Assembly (NCBI GenBank): GCA_029933995.1
Contig: JAOZNB010000067.1
Span: forward strand, 1-6,834
DNA: 6,834 bases
Source: Candidatus Moraniibacteriota bacterium
GTDB lineage: Bacteria > Patescibacteriota > Minisyncoccia > Moranbacterales > GCA-2747515
Reading direction: 5' to 3'
Shown here piece after piece: positions 1-4,894 of this stretch (the first letter of the stretch is position 1; each line of letters begins with the position of its first letter). A program made the position numbers and the translations under genes. Under the pieces are notes generated by a model, which was not told the DNA's origin, made no database searches, and worked only from the letters and a program-made list of their open reading frames with translations.

Positions 1-1708
1 TTGATTGGAAAGTTACTTGTATATCTGTTGTTGCTGAATTTACTGTTTCTGTTATGTAACCACTTGCTATTGCACTATCTACTTGTGATGTATTTGGGTC
101 TGTTATTGTTATTTCTGTTACTTCATCCGTTGTAAAATTTACTTCATCTCCATAACTTGTTCCTTCTGAGTTTGTTGCTTTTGCTCTTACGTAGTATGTT
201 GTGTCTCCTGTTAGATTTGTTAATTCACATGAGTATGTTCCCTCTGCTCCTGTTCCTGCTGTACATTCTTCTGTGTATGTTCCTGGTGATGTTCCCCATT
301 CTATTAGTCTTTCTGGATTGTTTGCTCCTATATCTGTTATTTCTCCATTACCTGTTGCTGATTCTGATGTGATTTCTGTTGCTGGGTTTGTTGTTAGTGT
401 TGAAATTGATGCTACCACTATTGCCATAAAGTGGATATGAACTGCTCCGCTATCTGTACCACCTGTATCATCATATGCACCAACAGCAATATCTTCTACG
501 CCATCATTATTTAAATCACCAATATTTGTAACAGACTTTCCATACATGTCAAAAGTTGAAAGTACTGGTCCATTAGTTGTTGTATCATTTATTTCTACAG
601 TAGAAGCAACTGAACCATCCATGTTCATAAAGTGAATATGAATTGCACCAAAACTTGTGCCACCTGCATCATCACCATCTGCACCAACAACAATATCATT
701 TATGTTATCACCATTTAGATCACCAATATTTGCTATAGAATATCCATACTGATCATAATTTGCAAGAACTGGACCATTTATTGTATTACTATTAATTTCT
801 ATTGTAGAATCAACTGAACCATCCATGTTCATAAAGTGAATATGAATTGCACCACAATTAGTACCGCCTGTATCATCACTATTTGCACCAACAGCAATAT
901 CTTCTACACCATCATTATTTAAATCACCAATATTTGCAATAGACCATCCATAATAGACCTGATCATCAAGAGTTGGGCCATTTATTGTATTACTATTAAT
1001 TTCTACTGTAGAATCAACTGAACCATCCATGTTCATAAAGTGAATATGAATTGCACCACGATTAGTACCGCCTGCATCATCAGCTCTAGCACCCACAGCC
1101 AAATCTTCAACACCGTCATTATTTAAATCACCAATATTTGCGATAGATTTTCCATATAAATCATCATTTGCAAGTGTTGGACCATTAGCTGTTGCACTAT
1201 TAATCTCTACAGTAGAGTCAATAGAACCATTCGTATTCATAAAATGGATATGAACTGCACCACGATTTGTGCCGCCTGCACCATCACGATATGCACCAAC
1301 AGCAATATCTTCCACACCATCATTATTTAAATCACCAATATTTGCTATGGACGTTCCATAATAATCATCATTTGCAAGTGTTGGACCATTAGTTGTTGCA
1401 CTATTAATCTCTACAGTAGAGTTAATAGAACCATCTACATTCATAAAGTGAACATGGACCGCACCACGATTCGAATTATCATGCTCTGCACCAACAGCAA
1501 TATCTTCTACACCATCATTATTTAAATCACCAATATTTGCGATGGATGTTCCATAGCTATCATAATCTGCAAGTACTGGTCCATTAATTGTATAATCGTT
1601 TATCTCCACTGTAGAATCAACTGAGCCATCTCCAACAGCATACGTAGATTGCACAAAAAAGAATGTGGCAATAAACATCATTGTTGATATCAAAAAGTTT
1701 CTTTTCAT
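1..1708 (-). CDS. Secreted FG-GAP repeat / fibronectin-III-like surface protein, C-terminus outside window
   Basis: An open frame of 569 codons starts at the ATG at 1706-1708 and reaches the window edge with no stop, so the protein is partial. Residues 1-24 are a signal peptide: basic MKRN, a hydrophobic core, and likely cleavage after STYA. Residues 25-428 are six FG-GAP (integrin alpha beta-propeller-type) repeats of 65-70 residues. Each carries a calcium-loop motif such as DLNNDGVED (D-x-N-x-D-G-x-x-D), then IAVGA, and most end in HIHFMN. Residues 429-529 resemble an FN3-like domain (IEWGTSPGTY, LTGDTTYYVRAKATNSEGTSYG, given here in two parts, ending FTTDE). Another Thr-rich beta segment begins at 530. 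The likely role is an extracellular or surface-anchored adhesion or binding protein; the ligand is unknown. No Shine-Dalgarno precedes the start. The start was chosen because it gives a clean signal peptide. Codon usage changes sharply at residue 428. The family call is confident; the function is inferred. Confidence 0.9.
   Translation of the reverse strand, partial: MKRNFLISTMMFIATFFFVQSTYAVGDGSVDSTVEINDYTINGPVLADYDSYGTSIANIGDLNNDGVEDIAVGAEHDNSNRGAVHVHFMNVDGSINSTVEINSATTNGPTLANDDYYGTSIANIGDLNNDGVEDIAVGAYRDGAGGTNRGAVHIHFMNTNGSIDSTVEINSATANGPTLANDDLYGKSIANIGDLNNDGVEDLAVGARADDAGGTNRGAIHIHFMNMDGSVDSTVEINSNTINGPTLDDQVYYGWSIANIGDLNNDGVEDIAVGANSDDTGGTNCGAIHIHFMNMDGSVDSTIEINSNTINGPVLANYDQYGYSIANIGDLNGDNINDIVVGADGDDAGGTSFGAIHIHFMNMDGSVASTVEINDTTTNGPVLSTFDMYGKSVTNIGDLNNDGVEDIAVGAYDDTGGTDSGAVHIHFMAIVVASISTLTTNPATEITSESATGNGEITDIGANNPERLIEWGTSPGTYTEECTAGTGAEGTYSCELTNLTGDTTYYVRAKATNSEGTSYGDEVNFTTDEVTEITITDPNTSQVDSAIASGYITETVNSATTDIQVTFQS
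425..1636 (-). repeat. Six tandem FG-GAP coding repeats of about 195-210 bp
   Basis: The calcium-loop coding segment (on the plus strand, ccatcattatttaaatcacc and variants) recurs with first bases at 501, 711, 909, 1113, 1317 and 1512. The spacings are 210, 198, 204, 204 and 195 bp, all multiples of three. Nucleotide similarity between units is high, including long identical runs between neighbours. This suggests recent tandem duplication or gene conversion. The unit at 711 is the most divergent, with a DLNGDNIND loop. The unit nearest the FN3 domain is cut off right after its HIHFM end. Confidence 0.9.
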
Positions 1709-1746
1709 ATTTTTATTTAATTATTTATTTTAGTTTTATAATATTC

Positions 1747-1755
1747 AGTATAACA
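1747..1755 (-). promoter_or_regulatory. Extended -10 promoter candidate for the FG-GAP gene
   Basis: On the minus strand TGTTATACT matches an extended -10 (TGn plus TATACT). It lies about 38 nt upstream of the ATG and would give a 5' UTR of about 30 nt. No good -35 hexamer sits 16-18 bp upstream, but extended -10 promoters can work without one. The MITE at 1787-1928 ends about 30 bp further upstream, so it lies next to this promoter rather than inside it. Confidence 0.45.
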
Positions 1756-1786
1756 TACTTTTTGATAAAAATTTAATTTAAAAAAA

Positions 1787-1928
1787 GTAACTATTCAGGT
1801 TTATCCAACAAATTTATAAAAAATACTTTTAAATAAGGATTTTTGAAAAATAGTTACTTATTTTTTAAAATCAAGAATACCTTCAATTGGTCAATTGTAG
1901 TATATTTTGGAGAAACCTGAATAGTTAC
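1787..1928. mobile_element. MITE-like non-autonomous element, 142 bp, with 8-bp target duplication
   Basis: The left end GTAACTATTCAGGTTTATCC (1787-1806) is the inverted complement of the right end (1909-1928), with one mismatch in 20 (1803/1912). The element is flanked on both sides by TAAAAAAA (1779-1786 and 1929-1936), an exact 8-bp direct repeat. Ends beginning GTAA with 8-bp duplications are features of IS66-family elements, so mobilisation by an IS66-type transposase is a reasonable inference. The interior is AT-rich, has no ORF, contains a further copy of the end core (ATAGTTACT at 1850-1858) and a doubled CAATTG. The duplication is low-complexity, so it is weaker evidence than the terminal repeats. 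Confidence 0.75.
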
Positions 1929-1969
1929 TAAAAAAATAAGAAATTTTTTATTTAATATAAACTTAACTT

Positions 1970-2065
1970 ACTCACAAGATTGCTTCACTTAACACATAAA
2001 TGACACGGTTGTTCGCAAAGACATTGATACTACCCGTCTTTGCAAGGAGCGTTTAGCGACCTTAG
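1970..2065. repeat. Decayed pair of divergent REP-like intergenic repeats
   Basis: The segment reads AAGATTGCTTCACTTAAC, then AATGACACGG, then CCGTCTTTGCAAGGAGCG and TTTAGCGAC. This resembles a dispersed bacterial intergenic repeat that contains a 'GATTGCTTC ... AATGAC' arm and a 'CGTCTTTGCGAGGAGCG ... GCGAC' arm, here facing each other. A perfect 8-bp inverted repeat, GCAAAGAC (2015-2022) with GTCTTTGC (2036-2043), forms its centre. It is locally more GC-rich than its surroundings and non-coding. The family resemblance is from memory. Confidence 0.5.
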
Positions 2066-2083
2066 TTTTAACTTTAATTATCA

Positions 2084-2128
2084 TCCTCTCTCCCTTTTCA
2101 AAGGGGGAGATGTCCGAAGGACAGAGGG
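2084..2128. repeat. Cloverleaf-like palindromic repeat (three-way junction)
   Basis: Three stems nest with almost no unpaired bases. The outer stem is CCTCT (2085-2089) with AGAGG (2123-2127). Hairpin one is CTCCC (2090-2094) with GGGAG (2105-2109). Hairpin two is GTCC (2112-2115) with GGAC (2119-2122) around a GAA loop. The composition is GC-rich in an AT-rich gap. It resembles the intergenic 'CCCCTCTGTCC...GGACATCTCCCCC' repeats found dispersed in many bacterial genomes. A partly complementary tract, AAAACCCTCCCTC at 2175-2187, may be a further relic. It is followed by only four T on the plus strand, and on the minus strand nothing makes it a terminator for glyS. Confidence 0.65.
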
Positions 2129-2215
2129 GGTTTTAATAACACAAAACTATTTATTATTATTCTAACCATCTTCAAAAACCCTCCCTCACAAAAAGAAATT
2201 TTGAATAACTTAGAT

Positions 2216-3613
2216 TTATTTTAATTTTTCTTCTAAATAATTTTGCAACTCATCAAGTTGTACACTAGCCTGCTCCATAGTATCTCTATCACGCACTGTT
2301 ACGGAACCTGTTTCAAGTGTATCAAAATCAATTGTTACACAATATGGAGTTCCTATCTCATCTTGACGACGATAACGTTTTCCTACATTACCACTATCAT
2401 CAAATTCACACATATATTGCATTTTCAACTCATCAAAAACCTCTCGTGCTTTTGCGACAAGTTCTGGTTTATTTTTCATGAGTGGAAATACTGCAACTTT
2501 AATTGGTGCTAGATTTGCAGGCAATCTCAGAACTGTTCGTGACTTTCCTTCTCCTAAATCTTCTTCTATATAAGCATCTGTAAGTACTGCTAAAAATGTT
2601 CGGTCCACTCCAACAGAAGTCTCAACTACATGCGGTACGAACACTTCACCAGTTTGTGGATTTCTATACTCAAGTTTTTTTCCAGAATACTTTGCATGTT
2701 GAGTCAAATCATAATCACCTCGTGCGTGAACTCCCTCTAACTCCTTAAATCCAAACGGAAATTTATATTCAATATCCCACGCAGCCTTTGCATAAAACAC
2801 TAAATTTTCATGTTCATGCCATTTTAAATTTTCTTCTTTAATTCCTAGATCAAGATAATATTGCCATCTCTTTTCTCTCCACTGTTCATACATCTCCATA
2901 GAATCATCAGGATGCACAAACATTTGCATTTCCATCTGTTCAAATTCTCTCTTGCGGAAAATAAATTGTCGTGCAGTAATTTCATTTCTAAAAGCTTTAC
3001 CAACCTGAGCAATTCCAAAAGGAACTTTTACACGAGTTGAGTCCAGCACATTTTTAAAATTAATATAAATCCCCTGACAAGTTTCACCTCTCAAATATGT
3101 AGGCTCTTTATTCCAATCACCCGTAAAATTACCTAGATTTGATTGTACAAGTAAATTAAACTTCTTTGATTCAGAAAAATCACTACTCCCACATTTTGGA
3201 CAACGTAATTTTTCTTTATTTTCAACTAACAAAGTATTAATTTCTTCTTCTGTCATTTTTTCATCAGCAAAAACTCCAGCATCTTCCAAGAGATGATCAA
3301 CTCGCACACGGCTATGACATTGTTTACACTCTGAAAGAGGATCACTAAATCCACCCACGTGTCCAGAAGCCTCCCAAACCTTTGGATGCATGAAGATGCT
3401 ACTATCAAGTCCTACAATATTATCATTTTCCTGTACCATTGCTTTCCACCAAGTTTCTCGAATATTTTTGGCAAGTTCTGTCCCATAAGGACCGAAATCA
3501 TAAACAGCAGCAAACCCACCATAAATTTCACTAGAACTAAACACAAAACCACGCCGCTTTGCAAAACCCACTATTTTTTCCATCAGTTTATCATCCTTTT
3601 TATTCTTACTCAT
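2216..3613 (-). CDS. glyS: Glycyl-tRNA synthetase, single-chain class II type
   Basis: Charges tRNA-Gly with glycine in the cytoplasm using ATP. At 465 residues it is full length for the homodimeric GlyRS type, not the alpha2-beta2 GlyQ/GlyS type. The N-terminus has MEKIVGFAKRRGF and SEIYGGFAAVYDFGP, then VWEASGHVGGFSDP. A probable zinc knuckle is C96-x2-C99 with C138-x2-C141. Motif 2 is around 206-230 (AFRNEI, REFEQMEMQ). Motif 3 is around 330-340 (ETSVGVDRTFLA). The anticodon-binding domain spans about 370-465 (APIKVAVFPL, GKRYRRQDEIGTPY, VTVRDRDTMEQ). It is preceded by a T-box riboswitch, so it is likely induced when tRNA-Gly is uncharged. The ATG at 3611-3613 has no clear Shine-Dalgarno; an out-of-frame ATG lies 10 nt upstream. 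It ends in TAA, with no convincing terminator downstream. Confidence 0.97.
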   Translation of the reverse strand: MSKNKKDDKLMEKIVGFAKRRGFVFSSSEIYGGFAAVYDFGPYGTELAKNIRETWWKAMVQENDNIVGLDSSIFMHPKVWEASGHVGGFSDPLSECKQCHSRVRVDHLLEDAGVFADEKMTEEEINTLLVENKEKLRCPKCGSSDFSESKKFNLLVQSNLGNFTGDWNKEPTYLRGETCQGIYINFKNVLDSTRVKVPFGIAQVGKAFRNEITARQFIFRKREFEQMEMQMFVHPDDSMEMYEQWREKRWQYYLDLGIKEENLKWHEHENLVFYAKAAWDIEYKFPFGFKELEGVHARGDYDLTQHAKYSGKKLEYRNPQTGEVFVPHVVETSVGVDRTFLAVLTDAYIEEDLGEGKSRTVLRLPANLAPIKVAVFPLMKNKPELVAKAREVFDELKMQYMCEFDDSGNVGKRYRRQDEIGTPYCVTIDFDTLETGSVTVRDRDTMEQASVQLDELQNYLEEKLK

Positions 3614-3646
3614 AATATTTCATCTTAATAAATTACTCTTTAAATT

Positions 3647-3700
3647 AAAAAACTCGTCCTAATAGCTCCAAAGATTTTACTTTGAAATTATCAGGACGAG
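3647..3700 (-). terminator. T-box regulated intrinsic terminator before glyS
   Basis: A 12-bp stem is formed by CTCGTCCTGATA (3689-3700) and TATTAGGACGAG (3653-3664), with one G-U pair. It is followed directly by six T (3647-3652) on the minus strand. The loop contains a secondary CAAAG/CTTTG hairpin. The 5' arm overlaps the antiterminator strand. It ends 33 nt before the glyS start codon. Confidence 0.92.
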
Positions 3701-3800
3701 CTTCTACCCGCGGTTCCACCTGTGTTTTTGAATAATTATTTATTCAAACTCTTTATAATTGTTGTTTCTGTCTATAAGCACGCCACTACTCATCAGTATT
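3647..3800 (-). promoter_or_regulatory. Glycine T-box riboswitch controlling glyS
   Basis: The minus strand carries the T-box core AGGTGGAACCGCG (3709-3721). Its UGGA bulge complements UCCA, the acceptor end expected for a bacterial tRNA-Gly with U73. Just upstream is a perfect 9-bp stem III-like hairpin, TTTGAATAA / TTATTCAAA (3727-3748). The antiterminator can close by CAGG (3719-3722) with CCTG (3692-3695), which competes with the terminator at 3653-3700. A short hairpin at 3768-3796 (CTG/CAG and ATGAG/CTTAT pairs) shows GGC, a glycine codon, in its loop at 3782-3784 and could be a reduced Stem I. A full canonical Stem I was not recognised. Uncharged tRNA-Gly is expected to stabilise the antiterminator and allow glyS expression. 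The core call is firm; the 5' boundary and specifier are uncertain. Confidence 0.92.
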
Positions 3801-3806
3801 ATACCC

Positions 3807-3834
3807 AATATATCATTAATTCATTAAATGTCAA
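3807..3834 (-). promoter_or_regulatory. Second promoter candidate (P2) just before the T-box core
   Basis: TTGACA (3829-3834), a 16-bp spacer, and TATATT (3807-3812) form a reasonable sigma-70 promoter on the minus strand. A TATAAT also lies at 3798-3803 but is 25 bp from that -35. A start near 3800 would give a very short T-box leader that begins just before the GGC-loop hairpin. The region is AT-rich, so chance matches are likely. Confidence 0.4.
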
Positions 3835-3843
3835 TGTAAATTC

Positions 3844-3884
3844 CATTTTAAAACAAACAAAAATGGTAACGATGTACCATTTTT
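3844..3884 (-). terminator. Hairpin with T-rich tail, possibly bidirectional
   Basis: A perfect 10-bp inverted repeat, AAAAATGGTA / TACCATTTTT (3859-3868 and 3875-3884), encloses a six-base loop. On the minus strand the stem runs into TTTTTGTTTGTTTT. On the plus strand it runs into a T-rich hexamer array. The stem is AT-rich, so termination may be weak. It lies between P1 and P2 and could end an RNA started at P1. Confidence 0.45.
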
Positions 3885-3985
3885 TGTTTCTGTTTCTATT
3901 TTTATTTTTATTTTTGTAGGTCTTTGGGTGGTATAAAGAACAAAAAATGAGCAAAGGCACCTACTAGCCTTTCCTCACCCGTTAT
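3846..3985 (-). ncRNA. Candidate structured RNA: distal glyS leader or independent sRNA
   Basis: The RNA begins about 7 nt after the strong -10 at 3992-3997. It first forms a hairpin (3947-3978): GTGAG/CTCAT plus AAAGGC/GCCTTT around one G-G mismatch, with loop TAGTAGGT, followed by six T. ACCTAC at 3916-3921 can pair with GTAGGT, which spans the hairpin loop, giving a possible H-type pseudoknot. CACCC (3926-3930) can also pair with GGGTG (3976-3980), partly in competition with the hairpin. An A-rich linker and the hairpin at 3859-3884 with a T-rich tail follow. It contains no ORF. It could be the distal part of an atypical T-box leader, an attenuator, or an sRNA of about 45 or 140 nt. No known RNA family was recognised. 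Confidence 0.4.
3886..3915. repeat. Short hexanucleotide array (GTTTCT)2(ATTTTT)3
   Basis: On the plus strand two GTTTCT units (3886-3897) are followed by three ATTTTT units (3898-3915). In the minus-strand transcript this is an unstructured A-rich linker between two hairpins. It is slippage-prone low-complexity sequence. Confidence 0.7.
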
Positions 3986-3991
3986 AAATAT

Positions 3992-4020
3992 ATTATAGCA
4001 CGCTTTTTTTGCAAAGTCAA
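3992..4020 (-). promoter_or_regulatory. Strong sigma-70 promoter (P1) upstream of the glyS leader
   Basis: TTGACT (4015-4020), exactly 17 bp, then TATAAT (3992-3997) on the minus strand: one mismatch to consensus with ideal spacing. It lies 141 nt beyond the pgeF stop codon and about 380 nt before the glyS start. It is the best promoter match in the window. The 140 nt between pgeF and this promoter hold only AT-rich sequence and a short AAGTAA/TTACTT inverted repeat without a T-tract. Confidence 0.8.
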
Positions 4021-4160
4021 TCTACTATAGCTCAAAATCCTTTATTTAAAGCAAAAATATACTTTATTTAAACTAATTTTTAACTTTATATTTATAATTG
4101 CTTTTTTATTAAGTAATTTACTTTAAAATTATATTACAATATAACACCACAATCACGTTA

Positions 4161-4877
4161 TTACATGCCTATAAGTGATATCATGGCAGAAAAATCCTTA
4201 CCATCCCGCCTTGCAGAGAAAAAATGTTCCTTTTCTGCAAATGTACATGCACCACAATCATGCACATTATTCCTACCAATGCCACATTTTTCTGATTGAT
4301 CAAGTATAATCTGTCTCAAATTAACTTTTACTTTATCTATTGTACTCCCTTCTACAATATATTTATCCTGATTATACAAGCCAAATTCTGCTATTATATC
4401 TTCAAATTTAAAATCACAATTCTCTTGTGAAATACCTGGACCCACTGTTAATTTAATTTTGTCTAATTGAGCTCCCTCACCAACCATCACCTTTAATGTT
4501 TCTGGCACAATCCCTTTTACAATACCTCTCCATCCAGCATGCGCAATACCTATCACATCATTCTCATTATCATACATGAGTACTGGAAAACAATCAGCAG
4601 ATGTGATAGCAAGATAAACACCCTTCTCATTTGTAACAAGTGCATCCGTGTTATTTATAAAAACCTCAGATTGACTATTCACAACTGCAACATTTATCGT
4701 ATGTTCTACACATGCACTAACAATCTGATCATAATTTATATTATTTTTTTCACAAAATTGTTTACGATTTTCTATTGCTTGCTCAGTTGAATGCTCTCCA
4801 TGTGTTTTCATATTACCATCATCTCTTGTCGACATACCAGCAACAATATTTTCATGTTGCGAAAAAAAATTATACAT
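4161..4877 (-). CDS. pgeF: YfiH/PgeF family laccase-domain protein (multi-copper polyphenol oxidoreductase fold)
   Basis: The 238-residue length is typical of the family. Diagnostic motifs are TSADCFPVLMYD (93-104), IAHAGWRGIVKGI (111-123), the GPGIS block (147-151) and the C-terminal CTFAEKEHFFSARRDG (211-226). The metal-ligand residues expected from YfiH homologues are present: H59 (in VEHT, in place of the usual Q-x-H-G), C96 and H113. Family members have been described as purine nucleoside-cleaving enzymes and, in E. coli, as a peptidoglycan editing factor (PgeF); which activity applies here cannot be read from sequence. The usual GPCI cysteine is Gly (GPGI). The start lies 17 nt after the tgt stop, with only A-rich sequence and no Shine-Dalgarno between them, so it is probably co-transcribed with tgt. 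It ends in TAA with no clear terminator. Confidence 0.92.
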   Translation of the reverse strand: MYNFFSQHENIVAGMSTRDDGNMKTHGEHSTEQAIENRKQFCEKNNINYDQIVSACVEHTINVAVVNSQSEVFINNTDALVTNEKGVYLAITSADCFPVLMYDNENDVIGIAHAGWRGIVKGIVPETLKVMVGEGAQLDKIKLTVGPGISQENCDFKFEDIIAEFGLYNQDKYIVEGSTIDKVKVNLRQIILDQSEKCGIGRNNVHDCGACTFAEKEHFFSARRDGKDFSAMISLIGM

Positions 4878-4894
4878 TATTTTTTTTATTTTAA

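Noticed and set aside
157..440. Two overlapping plus-strand ORFs rich in Leu, Val and Ser
   Set aside because: They are antisense shadows of the FN3-like part of the minus-strand surface protein. Their composition follows from its A-ending codons read in reverse.
425..1636. Regularly spaced repeats that might suggest a CRISPR-like array
   Set aside because: The period is about 200 bp, the whole unit is conserved, and it is in-frame coding for FG-GAP repeats. There are no unique spacers.
2085..2130. Cloverleaf repeat as the intrinsic terminator of glyS
   Set aside because: On the minus strand the structure is not followed by a T-tract. The only T run (four bases) follows it on the plus strand.
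3722..3919. Plus-strand 65-codon ORF ending in a run of FL repeats
   Set aside because: It runs across the T-box leader and the hexamer array. The FLFLFL tail is a translation of the low-complexity repeat.
3942..3978. Hairpin plus six T read as a plain terminator for pgeF
   Set aside because: It lies downstream of promoter P1, beginning within about 20 nt of the -10, so it belongs to the P1 transcript. It could still stop read-through from pgeF, but that cannot explain its placement right after a promoter.
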